From Coprosoma sp963632935 (GTDB taxonomy: Bacteria > Bacillota_I > Bacilli_A > RF39 > UBA660), in the NCBI GenBank assembly GCA_963632935.1, contig CAVGWA010000001.1, positions 1-64,000 on the forward strand: a stretch of 64,000 nt of DNA, written 5' to 3'. Shown in pieces: positions 24,379 to 33,675 of the stretch. The translations under genes were made by a program, and so were the position numbers. Numbering within the stretch: the first letter of the stretch is position 1; every line of letters begins with the position of its first letter. Under the pieces are notes generated by a model that saw only the letters and a list, made by a program, of their open reading frames with translations, was not told the DNA's origin and did no database searches.

Positions 24379-26376
24379 TTATTCGCCATCCCAAGCACTT
24401 GAAAAAGCACTTCCAAAGGTTGGCTTAACTGTTATATTCCCATCTTCTATTATTTCTTCAACTTCTATTATTCTATATGAGGTTAATATTCCCCATTTAT
24501 CCTTTTTGATATTAACAATATCTCCTAAGTCCCATTTATCTTTATAATCACCAATGTTTAATGCGGTTACTTCTAAGTTAAATGTTCCTGTGCTTAATTT
24601 TCCTTCTCCAACGGTTTTTAATTTTTCTATATATTCACTTGATGATAGATTATTATTACTTAAAGATTTTTGATCACAAAATAATTCATATAAATCAAAT
24701 CCTGTTTTACCTTCATCAACTGTAGTTGTTATTCTTGCTGTATCTTCTCCAGTTCCACCAACTAAAACATAATTAACACTTGTTTTCTTTGAAATAACAA
24801 GTTTTCCCTGCTCTAAATTATAATTATCATCACTGAAAGCATATTGTTCATTTTCAGTTTGATTAACTGTCCTATCTTTTCCCTTATATACTTCAAACAT
24901 ATAAACCTTTGAATCAACATTAGGTACAATTCTTATTCCAAGGCCAGAGTATTCACTGAGTTTAAGCAAATAATCGTAAACGTTTTTATATGTACACTGA
25001 AAAGAAATTGGTTCTGAACTCATTGTTACTGTTTCAGTCTCCCATGCGTCTGTCAGTGGAGTCATAGCATTGACTATTGTGTTCATACCTTCAATTGAAT
25101 TGCCTGTAAAGTTTATTTTATTTTTAACAATTCTTCTTTCGAATAAACATGACAGAAATCTACCACTTATGGTTACTTCTTCATCTGTACTATCATCACT
25201 AAATTCTATCGTTTCAATAATACCCGCCTCGGTATAATTATTTCTCATAACTAAAATATCAGTATCAATAAATTTCATTATATAATCAGTAACTGGCAAT
25301 ACTATTTCAAATTCACCAGCCTCAAAATATTTTCTACGCCATCTTAGACTAATAAAATAATCAATAATTCCAAGCATATTAAGTTCTTTATCAAAAAAGA
25401 ACAAGGATGAATCTTCATCACCATCAGTAGTAAGTTCACGGGATAGATTTAATATATAAATAGGTATTGTTCCAGTTTCTTTATAATGCTCTGCTGTTAT
25501 TACCATTACATTCTTCTCATTATTATAGGCTAATCCATATCTAAGACCTGCTGTGCCATTATCAATGTCAGTCCATGATACACCATCTATTGATTGCAAT
25601 ATAGTACCATTGTAGCCACAAGCAATATACGTTCCATTTGCATATCTAGACCTAATCAAATATGCATCAGTTCCAGTTTCTTGCTTTGTCCAGTTTATAC
25701 CATTTGTTGAGGTTAAAATTGTTCCGTTATCTCCAGTAATTACAAACTGACCTTTACCATATGTTATACCAACAAGTTTTACTGTTGTTTCTGATACTCT
25801 TCTTATCCAATTGTCAAGATCTGTAGATGTAAATATTGAACCAGTTTCTCCAACTCTTACATAAGTTCCGTTGTAAAAATCGATGTCCATTTGATTAAGA
25901 TTTTCACTAGATTCAACAATTAATTGATGTTTTGTCCAGCTTATACCATTTGTACTTTCGTAAAACCAGTCTTCAGTTTTAGTTCTTATTTTTTTTCCGT
26001 CTATCGTCTTATACCAATAAATACCAAGTAATGCTACAAATCTATTATTTATAAATTTGACACTATTACTAGAAATTCCAAAAGTTTCACCTGTATTTAT
26101 CTTAATTGGCGTCCAATTAACACCATCAGTAGATCGATAAAACCAAGTATCAGTACTTGTACTACTTTCACCTGTTATTATAAAAACACCATTGCCATAT
26201 ACAATATTGCTTGGTTTTAAATAATCTTCATTTAATTGATATTCAGTCCAATTTTCTAAGTTTTCTGATACACATACTTTTGCAGGGCTCTTTGATAATA
26301 AATAGTATTTCCCATCAACGTATGCAATACCTCGACCACGACCTAATATACCACTATCTTTTTCTATTAATTTCAT
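24379..26376 (-). CDS. Tail protein: N-terminal BNR-like propeller fused to a Gp37-like domain
   Basis: 665 aa. The first ~310 residues contain six repeats of the form (F/L)-x-S-x-(D/N)-(G/L)-x-x-W-T, for example WFYRSTDGVNWT, WFYESTNGISWT, ILTSTNGINWTKQ and ILQSIDGVSWT, as in BNR/YCF48-type beta-propellers. From ~330 the sequence matches siphovirus ReqiPepy6 Gp37-like tail proteins (FFFDKELNMLGIIDYFISLRW; FEAGEFEIVLPVTD), which form the tail tip. Family members usually begin with that second part, so the propeller looks like an added adhesin module for host glycans (inference). Confidence 0.8.
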   Translation of the reverse strand: MKLIEKDSGILGRGRGIAYVDGKYYLLSKSPAKVCVSENLENWTEYQLNEDYLKPSNIVYGNGVFIITGESSTSTDTWFYRSTDGVNWTPIKINTGETFGISSNSVKFINNRFVALLGIYWYKTIDGKKIRTKTEDWFYESTNGISWTKHQLIVESSENLNQMDIDFYNGTYVRVGETGSIFTSTDLDNWIRRVSETTVKLVGITYGKGQFVITGDNGTILTSTNGINWTKQETGTDAYLIRSRYANGTYIACGYNGTILQSIDGVSWTDIDNGTAGLRYGLAYNNEKNVMVITAEHYKETGTIPIYILNLSRELTTDGDEDSSLFFFDKELNMLGIIDYFISLRWRRKYFEAGEFEIVLPVTDYIMKFIDTDILVMRNNYTEAGIIETIEFSDDSTDEEVTISGRFLSCLFERRIVKNKINFTGNSIEGMNTIVNAMTPLTDAWETETVTMSSEPISFQCTYKNVYDYLLKLSEYSGLGIRIVPNVDSKVYMFEVYKGKDRTVNQTENEQYAFSDDNYNLEQGKLVISKKTSVNYVLVGGTGEDTARITTTVDEGKTGFDLYELFCDQKSLSNNNLSSSEYIEKLKTVGEGKLSTGTFNLEVTALNIGDYKDKWDLGDIVNIKKDKWGILTSYRIIEVEEIIEDGNITVKPTFGSAFSSAWDGE

Positions 26377-26386
26377 CTAACCACCT

Positions 26387-27262
26387 CTATACTGCCTCAT
26401 AATAGTTATAATAACTAATAGTACAATCTAAGTTGGCTGAACCACTATCTGCATTTGTCACATATTTATTTACACCATTCGGTGCCTGTAAGAACTTTGT
26501 ACCAAATACCAACGCATTTGTTATATTACTTTCATTTCCATTAGAATCAATATGAGTAATAGTTTTTTCATTGTTATAGGTAGTAACAACTATTTGCTCG
26601 CCTAACTTTAAAGTATAATTTAGTTTCATGATTTCATTAGTTCTGGTGTTTGTTAATGATGGATTTACTACTTCACCATTTGCTATAAATGTGATAGTCA
26701 AACCATACGATATATGTGAATTATTTTCAATTTCAACTGTAGTAACATTATTTTGACTACCAAATTCAATACCAGAAACAGGTATTTCAAGTGGAAAACT
26801 AAATAATTTATCCCAATTACTAAGTGTAGCTATTGTTTCTTTTGAATCCATAAAATAAGGACTTGGACATAATAAATTAATTGTTGCGTAAGTGTAATTG
26901 GCTTTTCTAGTTAAGGTTACCTTTTCAACGTAATAATTTATCTTTCTTTCTATATAGCCTTCATAATAATAGAGTGTACCTTTATCTTTTAATGGGAAAA
27001 TATTATATATTTTTTGCTTATTTGTAATTAAGTTTTCCCCATCCTTAAATGCAATTACCAAACTAATACTTCGTTGATTAATCGATGTTCCTATATATGA
27101 CACACCAGTACCGAATGCACTTTTTATAGTAGCAACACTTCCCGCATATTCATGAATTCCAGAATATGAATCTAAAAAAAATGGAAATGAATAGTTAAAT
27201 GATAATTTATATCCATAACTGTTTTCACATATTATTTTTTTGGTTCTTGAATTATAAGCCAT
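26387..27262 (-). CDS. Distal tail protein (Dit, siphovirus tail family)
   Basis: 291 aa. The N-terminal beta domain holds IKSAFGTGVSYIGTSINQRSI and the segment NYTYATINLLCPSPYF, typical of Sipho_tail/PF05709 Dit proteins. It forms the hexameric ring at the tail end linking tube and baseplate. It lies immediately after the tape measure gene, whose stop overlaps its start region. Length normal. Confidence 0.88.
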   Translation of the reverse strand: MAYNSRTKKIICENSYGYKLSFNYSFPFFLDSYSGIHEYAGSVATIKSAFGTGVSYIGTSINQRSISLVIAFKDGENLITNKQKIYNIFPLKDKGTLYYYEGYIERKINYYVEKVTLTRKANYTYATINLLCPSPYFMDSKETIATLSNWDKLFSFPLEIPVSGIEFGSQNNVTTVEIENNSHISYGLTITFIANGEVVNPSLTNTRTNEIMKLNYTLKLGEQIVVTTYNNEKTITHIDSNGNESNITNALVFGTKFLQAPNGVNKYVTNADSGSANLDCTISYYNYYEAV

Positions 27263-29568
27263 TATCTAGCACCCCCATATTTTAATTTATATAATTGATA
27301 TTCTTGTCTAAGAAGTCTTACATTCTCAGCAGGTGATGTATATTTAGAGTAATTGTTGATAACTGGATTGAATTCAATGTTGTTTTTATTATCATTTGTA
27401 TTGTTACTGTAACGTTCTAACATTAAGCTATTAGCATTAGGGTTAATCAATGGATTTAATGAGTTTTTTACACCATAATTGAGTGCTTTCATTGCTCCAG
27501 TAGTATTTTTCAATATATCATCAAAAGATAATTTATTTGCCATATTTTGGGCCATCTTATCGGTTGCATTTTCTAATAAGTAACTTGATTGGTTAATTCC
27601 TTTAACCATACCTTTAACCATGTCAGGCATCCATGTTTCATAATCTCTTAGTGGTCCTATATCAGGTCTTGAAAAGTGTAAGAAATTTTTGATTTTGTCG
27701 GCAACACTCTTTGCTGCATCTCCAACTTTTCCTATCATATTTTTAATACCATCAATAAAGCCTTGAATCATGTCCTTACCCCAATCGAGAGCCATTTTAG
27801 GTAATTGACCCATCTTTTCTTTAATCGCACTAATAACTTTTAATATTCCAGTCCCAACTGCACTATTCATACTTATTATTCCAGATATTAAAGATCCAAT
27901 TATCTTAATTCCAGCCTCAAATATTGTAGGTAAATTTGATTTGATTGCCGCAACTATTTTTAATACGATTGTTGGTATTGCCTCAACTATTTTAGCAAGT
28001 GAATCTGGAGCAGTTAATCCCTCTACTAAGCCCACAATAAGTTGTATTCCTGCATCAATTATTAAATCTATATTATCAATAATTGTATCTACAATATTCA
28101 ATATGCAATCAACTATTTGTGGTATTAATGTAGGTAACATTTCACCAAGTGAAATAGCTAATTGTGAAATAACTTGTATTAGTGTGTTTATTATAGTAGG
28201 AAGATTAGTTAATAATAAATTAGCGATGTTTTGTATTAAATTTGTAATAAGTGGAATTAATTTAGGGAGCAACTCTGGAATCATCTTTATAATTTCATCT
28301 AGCATTTGGCTTATGACAGGTATATATTTATCAGACATTTGAATCAAATGATTTGCAACATTAGTTGCAAAAGTTCCTAACTGTTTTAATAGATTATTCA
28401 TTTCTTCACTAATGTCTTCTCCGCTTACCATCTTTTTAATCATGTCTTTTGCAGAATTCATTACTGGTGTTATACCTTCTAAAAGAGGTGTCATTATTTC
28501 TGCACCAACTCTTGACAATGCACTTTTTAAATTAGCTAAAGATGACGTAAAGGTTTGTCCAGCATTCTGAGCAGCTCCTCCTAAACCTTGTTCCATTGCT
28601 TTTGAAAATTCTTCGAACCCTACTTTTCCAGCACTAACAAGTTTACTAACCTCGGATGTGCTAATTCCCATAGTTTCAGATAACATTTGTAAAATTGGTA
28701 TGCCAGAATCAGATAACTGATTTAATTCTTCCCCAGTAATTTTTCCGTTTGCAGCTATTTTATTAAATATAGAACCCATATCTTCCATAGAACGGCCTGA
28801 CACTTGAGATGCGTCTGCTACAAGTTTTAAAGCACTTGTCATATCTTCTCCCTCTTTAATACCTGCAGCAAATAATCCACTTGCTACTGTAGCAGCACTA
28901 TCCATAGAAAAAGCAGTGCCATCAACCGAGTCACTGACATTTTGCATTATTTCATCAAGCTGTTCTGTAGAATCAACAAATGTAGACATTTTAGCTTTAG
29001 CATTTTCCAAATTTAATGCTCTATCAATACCACCAGAAATAACCATATTCCCTATTGAATTAGATATAGATTTAATTTTTCCTACTATGTTATCAAATAC
29101 TCTAATAATTGCTTCACTAGCAAGATTTGCTTTTATTAAATCTCCCACTTTGATAGCACTCTGACCCACTTTATCCATTTCATTAGTTATTGGTGTTAAA
29201 TTGCCAGATTTGATACTATCCAGTTCTTTATTCATCTTAACTAAATTACTTTGTGCCTTAGCAATTTCAATTGATAAATTAGTATACTGTTGTTTCTGCT
29301 CTTCTGTTAAATTAGAATACTCTCCTAATTGTGATTGAGCAGTTTTTAGCTGTTTTAATCTTTCAACGGTAGCACCTATGTTTGCAGTTAATAATTTTTG
29401 TTTGGTTGCTAATGTATCAGTATTTGTAGGGTCTAATTTCAATGCTCTATTCAACTCCCAAAGCCCTGAGTTGGTTGAATAAACTACTTGATTAACATTT
29501 TTTAATGATTCTTCTAATTTAGATGTATTACCACCAATGTCTATAGTAATACCTTTTAAACTCGCCAT
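27262..29568 (-). CDS. Tail tape measure protein
   Basis: 768 aa. The N-terminus (GGNTSKLEESLKNVNQVVYS) and coiled coil (~70-130) lead into a tape-measure domain (~180-340; FSMDSAATVASGLFAAG, ILQMLSETMGISTSEVSKLV). A long series of amphipathic/hydrophobic helices follows, then FLHFSRPDIGPLRDYETWMP near 645. This sets tail length and may aid DNA entry. The length predicts a tail on the order of 110 nm by the usual ~0.15 nm per residue. Directly before dit. Confidence 0.93.
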   Translation of the reverse strand: MASLKGITIDIGGNTSKLEESLKNVNQVVYSTNSGLWELNRALKLDPTNTDTLATKQKLLTANIGATVERLKQLKTAQSQLGEYSNLTEEQKQQYTNLSIEIAKAQSNLVKMNKELDSIKSGNLTPITNEMDKVGQSAIKVGDLIKANLASEAIIRVFDNIVGKIKSISNSIGNMVISGGIDRALNLENAKAKMSTFVDSTEQLDEIMQNVSDSVDGTAFSMDSAATVASGLFAAGIKEGEDMTSALKLVADASQVSGRSMEDMGSIFNKIAANGKITGEELNQLSDSGIPILQMLSETMGISTSEVSKLVSAGKVGFEEFSKAMEQGLGGAAQNAGQTFTSSLANLKSALSRVGAEIMTPLLEGITPVMNSAKDMIKKMVSGEDISEEMNNLLKQLGTFATNVANHLIQMSDKYIPVISQMLDEIIKMIPELLPKLIPLITNLIQNIANLLLTNLPTIINTLIQVISQLAISLGEMLPTLIPQIVDCILNIVDTIIDNIDLIIDAGIQLIVGLVEGLTAPDSLAKIVEAIPTIVLKIVAAIKSNLPTIFEAGIKIIGSLISGIISMNSAVGTGILKVISAIKEKMGQLPKMALDWGKDMIQGFIDGIKNMIGKVGDAAKSVADKIKNFLHFSRPDIGPLRDYETWMPDMVKGMVKGINQSSYLLENATDKMAQNMANKLSFDDILKNTTGAMKALNYGVKNSLNPLINPNANSLMLERYSNNTNDNKNNIEFNPVINNYSKYTSPAENVRLLRQEYQLYKLKYGGAR

Positions 29569-29591
29569 AATTTCACCTCTTTACCAATACT

Positions 29592-29616
29592 AAAAAAACT
29601 ACTTTTTAAAGTAGTT
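29592..29616 (-). terminator. Terminator-like hairpin between major tail and tape measure genes
   Basis: AACTACTT (29597-29604) pairs perfectly with AAGTAGTT (29609-29616) across 4 nt. On the minus strand the stem is followed by a T run. Downstream genes continue in the same operon, so it more likely attenuates or protects mRNA ends than stops all transcription. Confidence 0.55.
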
Positions 29617-29655
29617 ATAAGTAGTCTTTTTACTACTCTAAAGAGTAGCATTAAA

Positions 29656-30222
29656 TTAAACTGTTTTTTCATATACAGAACTAAAGAAACTATCATATGC
29701 AGTTTTATTTTCTTCTGTTTCTTCTAAGAACACTTTAACTCTATTATCACTAATTCTTGCATTAGCAGTAATATTTAAAGTATCAGTGGTTGGCTCTTTT
29801 GATGTTTCAATAGTTTGACCTGAAGTTGATGGTCTTTGAGCAGATACGTTATAGAACCAAAATTTACGATTTGATTTATCACCATTGATTTGGAAACCTA
29901 ATGCAAAATCAGATATAGTATCATCAACGCTCTCTATTAATGCGCCGTTTGAATCTGATGTTTCGCCCAAAATTTGAGTTCTAAATTCATCAGTTATCAT
30001 AGCAATTTCTAATGAACCACTATAACCTTGATTGGCATATTCACTAAAATATTTAGTATTATCACCATAAAAATCAGTGCTTTCACCTTCTGGATCAAGT
30101 GTTAGGTTTACCGCACCAGGTATTTTAAATGGATCACCATAAGTAACACCATCACTAGAATTAGCAGTTATTTTAGCAATATGTACATTACTTAATCCAA
30201 ATTTAACTTTATTTTTTCCCAT
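29656..30222 (-). CDS. Major tail protein (phi13-type)
   Basis: 188 aa, starting MGKNKVKFGLSNVHIAKI. The segment IPGAVNLTLDPEGESTDFYGDNTKYF and the C-terminal KVFLEETEENKTAYDSFFSSVY are characteristic of the phi13-family major tail proteins that polymerise into the tail tube. It lies between tail-completion genes and the tape measure. Unusually, no tail-assembly chaperone separates it from the tape measure gene. Confidence 0.9.
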   Translation of the reverse strand: MGKNKVKFGLSNVHIAKITANSSDGVTYGDPFKIPGAVNLTLDPEGESTDFYGDNTKYFSEYANQGYSGSLEIAMITDEFRTQILGETSDSNGALIESVDDTISDFALGFQINGDKSNRKFWFYNVSAQRPSTSGQTIETSKEPTTDTLNITANARISDNRVKVFLEETEENKTAYDSFFSSVYEKTV

Positions 30223-30233
30223 ATTTTTTCCTC

Positions 30234-30545
30234 CTATATTTCATAAAAATTATGATAAATTTTTTCGTCTTCATCCCATATTTCATCTGTTATGTCATAT
30301 GGAATATTATTTTTTGTTAACAATTCTTCAATAGCCTGTTCTAATACAATATCTTTTTTTTCTGTTATAAGTTCTATTTCAAAAGAAGAAGGCCTATAAT
30401 ATACCTTACCATCAGCTTTAAATGTTTCTGTACTGGATTCTCTATAGACAACAAAAGGTGGAGTTACATTCTGTTGTACATTAAAGTGATCATAAGCTAC
30501 TGGTATATTCAATTCATTCAATAATTCATATATTTTTTTATGCAT
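30234..30545 (-). CDS. Tail completion/terminator protein (gp17-like)
   Basis: 103 aa. The pattern MHKKIYELLNELNIPVAYDH then PPFVVYRESSTETFKADG, and the final IYHNFYEI, match small head-tail joining/tail terminator proteins found just before the major tail gene. It would cap the tail tube and join it to the head. Assigned by position and pattern. Confidence 0.75.
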   Translation of the reverse strand: MHKKIYELLNELNIPVAYDHFNVQQNVTPPFVVYRESSTETFKADGKVYYRPSSFEIELITEKKDIVLEQAIEELLTKNNIPYDITDEIWDEDEKIYHNFYEI

Positions 30546-30546
30546 A

Positions 30547-30933
30547 TTAACTCTTCTTTCTTATACCATTTTCTACATTTTTCACATATTCAGATATACA
30601 TTGTTCTGCGACAGGTGCAATATGTACAATTGGCTTAGTCTTACCACCATTTCTTGTAACGTGTCCATTTTCAAGCAAGTGGGTTAATTGCCAGTCAGTT
30701 TTATTATGAATAGTGCAATAGATTTCACCTTTGCCAACTTCTTTTTTTATTCTCCAACCTTTAGCATATCTTCCACGATTTTTTGTTGCTCTTTTATTCT
30801 TTGGTGAAGTTGCTTTTAGTGTCTTAACACCCTCTTTTGCAATCTTTATTGTTTCCTCTTCAATTAGTGCTTGAATATCATCACAATAACCAGCAAGAAT
30901 ATCATTTATATCTAAAATAGAAGAGTTAGCCAT
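30547..30933 (-). CDS. HK97 gp10-like head-tail protein
   Basis: 128 aa. The KTLKATSPKNKRATKNRGRYAKGW segment and later HLLENGHVTRNGGKTKPIVHIAP are typical of HK97-gp10/PF04883 proteins. These function in head-tail joining or tail termination. Its start overlaps the preceding connector gene by 8 bp. Confidence 0.85.
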   Translation of the reverse strand: MANSSILDINDILAGYCDDIQALIEEETIKIAKEGVKTLKATSPKNKRATKNRGRYAKGWRIKKEVGKGEIYCTIHNKTDWQLTHLLENGHVTRNGGKTKPIVHIAPVAEQCISEYVKNVENGIRKKS

Positions 30934-31240
30934 TTATACCAATCTTTCTAGAGCATACTAAAACAATATCAAACTTGTTTTTAGGTTCTACTGTCCTAAT
31001 AACCTGATATCGTTCATTATTCCACTCTAATTCAAATTCACCATTGTAATTTAGTCTCTTAAGAACAAACTCACAATTTGGTGTTAATCCAACTTCTATT
31101 GCACTATAGTATTCTCCAGTTTTTACACTTTGTTTTTTAGCAAAACACTTTTGTTTGGTTTCAGAAGTGGGAAGATAATTGCCAATATCATCCTGCTTCT
31201 TAACTTGATTTATTAAATAAATGATTTCACTATATTCCAT
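30926..31240 (-). CDS. Head closure/head-tail adaptor protein
   Basis: 104 aa. The sequence NQVKKQDDIGNYLPTSETKQKCF followed by the VKTGEYYSAIEVGLTP and YRVIRTVEPKNKFDIVLVCS strands fits the SPP1 gp16/phage head-closure family, which closes the connector after packaging. Order portal-protease-capsid-connector-closure-gp10 supports this. Confidence 0.75.
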   Translation of the reverse strand: MEYSEIIYLINQVKKQDDIGNYLPTSETKQKCFAKKQSVKTGEYYSAIEVGLTPNCEFVLKRLNYNGEFELEWNNERYQVIRTVEPKNKFDIVLVCSRKIGING

Positions 31241-31244
31241 ATAA

Positions 31245-31514
31245 TTATTTCTCTGTTATATACTCTTTAGTGTGTCTTAGCACATCTTTTTGAAGTGCGT
31301 AACTATTGGAATATAAATCAGCGTTTGCTACATCTAATAAACTTAAAACATAAGTAATTATTGCGGTATTTATCAAACTATCAGAATTATTAATAAAAGT
31401 ATCGACTATGCCGATACTTTTAAGGTCTAACTTAGCTGAATCAATCCAATTTTGAATAACTGAATCAAATTCAGTATGATTTATACCTTGTATTTTTTTT
31501 ATTTCATCTAGCAT
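31245..31514 (-). CDS. Head-tail connector (gp6-like)
   Basis: 89 aa, mainly helical: MLDEIKKIQGINHTEFDSVIQN, then a central segment SAKLDLKSIGIVDTFINNSD and LINTAIITYVLSLLDVAN. This matches the all-helical gp6/gp15-like adaptor that sits beneath the portal. It follows the major capsid gene. Confidence 0.75.
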   Translation of the reverse strand: MLDEIKKIQGINHTEFDSVIQNWIDSAKLDLKSIGIVDTFINNSDSLINTAIITYVLSLLDVANADLYSNSYALQKDVLRHTKEYITEK

Positions 31515-31531
31515 AGTCTTCCTCTTTTCTA

Positions 31532-32677
31532 TTAAACGGTTAATTCAGGTTTAGCCACTAATGTAAATGCTTTATCAGCAACAATACCTACACCAACATA
31601 TTGACGACCTAAAATTTCAACTAAATCCTCTTTCTTACGAGTTAATTCATCAAATTTAATATTAACTTCATCGCCATTAGGGAAGTTTGCGGCTGCACCT
31701 TGACCATAGTCACCAACTATCATATAAACATCTCCTGAACTAGCTGTTTCATATGATGGTAATGTATTATTAAATTTAACATCAAAGCCCTCAAAAATAT
31801 CTACGCCATAGTTGTTAGCATATTGTACTTCTTTAAACTTAGCATAAGTTAATTTATTCATTGTTATTACTGGGTTTGAAGCTTCATCACTTAAATTAGC
31901 AAATGCAGTAGCAATAGTTGATGCTTTTGGTTCAATTGCTATTTTAACAGCACTTGGGCTTGTTTTTGTTGCAGTTTGTGGTAATGCAGCAATCTTAGCA
32001 ATTAATACATTAGTTGCTTTTTTAACAATTCTATAAGTTAATTGATTATAAATATAGCTTAAGAATTTTTCACCTCTTAAATCCATTACTTCATCAGATA
32101 TTGAAATCCATTCTTTGATAGATGCTGGACTAATTGTTGCAATACCTTCCTTAAGGTCTTCTTCATCTACAGCACCACTACCTTCAGTATGAACTACAGC
32201 ATCGCTTCCACTTATTTCAAACTGAATTTTTAAATTTCCTTTGAGTTCTGTTTTAGTAACTAATGACATAATATCAGATTTTTCCCACGCAGTTTTTACC
32301 TCATCTAAGACAAAATCTGGTACAGCAATAGTTCCATCAGTGGCGTTTTCAGATAAAAGTGTTCTTACCTCCTCATCTTTACCAGTTTTTATATATTCTG
32401 CATAAGCATCAATATATTTTTTTGAATTTCTTACTTCTTTTAATTTTTCATTATTCATTTTTCTTTCCTCTTTTCTAATCTCTTTTATTACAGATTCTTG
32501 TTTTTTCATTTCATCTGCAATTGTTTTATTTTTTTCTTGGCTCTCAATTTGAGTTTCTTCTTCATTTAATGCATCTACTTCTTTTTCTTTTTCATTTAAT
32601 TCTTCAATATTTGATGCATTTTGAATTTCATTACGAAGTTCAACTTTACGAGCTTCAATTTCTTCTTTTCTTGTCAT
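31532..32677 (-). CDS. Major capsid protein (HK97 fold)
   Basis: 381 aa from the chosen start. The first ~110 residues form a Glu/Lys-rich coiled-coil scaffold-like delta domain, normally removed by the protease. The HK97 body follows (ENATDGTIAVPDFVLDEV; KEWISISDEVMDLRGEKF; YMIVGDYGQGA). The ATG at 32677 has AGGAGGT 5-6 bp upstream. The frame is open a further 44 codons to 32809, but that part overlaps a terminator-like hairpin and lacks the family pattern. Confidence 0.92.
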   Translation of the reverse strand: MTRKEEIEARKVELRNEIQNASNIEELNEKEKEVDALNEEETQIESQEKNKTIADEMKKQESVIKEIRKEERKMNNEKLKEVRNSKKYIDAYAEYIKTGKDEEVRTLLSENATDGTIAVPDFVLDEVKTAWEKSDIMSLVTKTELKGNLKIQFEISGSDAVVHTEGSGAVDEEDLKEGIATISPASIKEWISISDEVMDLRGEKFLSYIYNQLTYRIVKKATNVLIAKIAALPQTATKTSPSAVKIAIEPKASTIATAFANLSDEASNPVITMNKLTYAKFKEVQYANNYGVDIFEGFDVKFNNTLPSYETASSGDVYMIVGDYGQGAAANFPNGDEVNIKFDELTRKKEDLVEILGRQYVGVGIVADKAFTLVAKPELTV

Positions 32678-32773
32678 TATTGACCTCCTATTCCTTTTGA
32701 ACTCTTTAGGGCTGTATCTTTCCCACTCGGCTCTCCAGCCTTTATTAAAACGACTTAGTTGATATCCACCAAC

Positions 32774-32796
32774 AAAAAAAGAACTCTCCAGTTCTT
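32774..32796 (-). terminator. Terminator-like hairpin between protease and capsid genes
   Basis: AAGAACT (32779-32785) pairs with AGTTCTT (32790-32796) around a 4-nt loop; on the minus strand it is followed by seven T. It lies about 100 bp upstream of the capsid start and may set capsid mRNA level or 5' end. Confidence 0.55.
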
Positions 32797-32810
32797 CTTT
32801 CATCATCATA

Positions 32811-33398
32811 TTAACCTAATTTAGTAATTAGTTTATTCTTTGCCTCTTCCAAGGCTTTGTTTTCTTCATATTGTTTTCTTAATTCTGCTCTTCTTTCTAA
32901 AAAGTCATCATTCTTACTTGCAATACTTACATCAGTTGCATTATAAAATGGTTGATCTACAACTGACACATCAAACAACTTACCAATTTTAGTTATTGTT
33001 CTAGTATCTGTTTCATAATCATACTCATCTTCTTCTACCGTGAATGCAAATGATTGTTTATCTATTAATCCTGTTTTTATTGCATTAAATATATTTTTAT
33101 GTTCTGTTATATCATCTTGCAAAACAGCATCCATAAATAAACCTTTTTCATCTTTAGCAAGTTTTAATGAACCATTTCTTGTTCTTGCAAGAACCATAAA
33201 CGAATCATTATGATTGTATCTTAATACTACATCATCTATCTTAGCATTATCTAATGCACTCTTTGATATAATTTCAGTATATTCGTAAGTTTCAGGGCTA
33301 TTAAAAACTACTGCATAACCTTTTATTTCCATCTTTTCTTCTTCAGTAGTTTCTGCCCTAAATTGCATATCTAATTTTCTTATTTCTTTCTCTTTCAT
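32811..33398 (-). CDS. Prohead protease (HK97/U35 family)
   Basis: 195 aa. The strands MKGYAVVFNSPE-like (EIKGYAVVFNSPETYEYTE) and DDVVLRYNHNDSFMVLART carry the catalytic His context, and GLIDKQSFAFTVEEDEYD holds the Ser motif. KLFDVSVVDQPFYNATDV is the conserved C-terminal element. It cleaves the capsid delta domain during maturation. It precedes the capsid gene as usual; the C-terminal ~30 residues are helical and charged. Confidence 0.92.
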   Translation of the reverse strand: MKEKEIRKLDMQFRAETTEEEKMEIKGYAVVFNSPETYEYTEIISKSALDNAKIDDVVLRYNHNDSFMVLARTRNGSLKLAKDEKGLFMDAVLQDDITEHKNIFNAIKTGLIDKQSFAFTVEEDEYDYETDTRTITKIGKLFDVSVVDQPFYNATDVSIASKNDDFLERRAELRKQYEENKALEEAKNKLITKLG

Positions 33399-33423
33399 TT
33401 TTACACACCTTTCTTAAAAATAA

Positions 33424-33443
33424 AAACACCCTTTTGAGTGCTT
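33424..33443 (-). terminator. Terminator-like hairpin upstream of the protease gene
   Basis: On the minus strand AAGCACTC pairs with GGGTGTTT (two G-T wobbles) around AAAA, then a T-rich tract. It sits at the end of the 77-aa gene. Probably an attenuator or processing site inside the operon. Confidence 0.45.
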
Positions 33444-33675
33444 ATTCATCTTCTTCTATTCCCGTAATTTCTTCTAAATCATCACATAATTCAAAACCAT
33501 ATTTATAAATATCATCCGTATCAGTAATGTTATTATCAACTATATAGTCATACATTTTTTGTATATCTTCTTCTGTATCTAGTAATCCCATAACTCCTGA
33601 AATATCATTTTCTTCATGGTCAAATATATATTCTTCTTTTAATTTTTTTCTTAATTTTTCTTCGATTTCACTCAT
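33442..33675 (-). CDS. Small acidic phage protein, unknown
   Basis: 77 aa, strongly acidic and helical (SEIEEKLRKKLKEEYIF; MGLLDTEEDIQKMYDYI; ELCDDLEEITGIEEDE). The start overlaps the portal stop by 4 bp (ATGA). Similar acidic small genes occur between portal and protease genes in other phages. No named family recognised. Confidence 0.65.
   Translation of the reverse strand: MSEIEEKLRKKLKEEYIFDHEENDISGVMGLLDTEEDIQKMYDYIVDNNITDTDDIYKYGFELCDDLEEITGIEEDE

Noticed and set aside
32678..32809. Longer capsid start at 32809
   Set aside because: The extension spans a terminator-like hairpin, and AGGAGGT is perfectly placed for the ATG at 32677.
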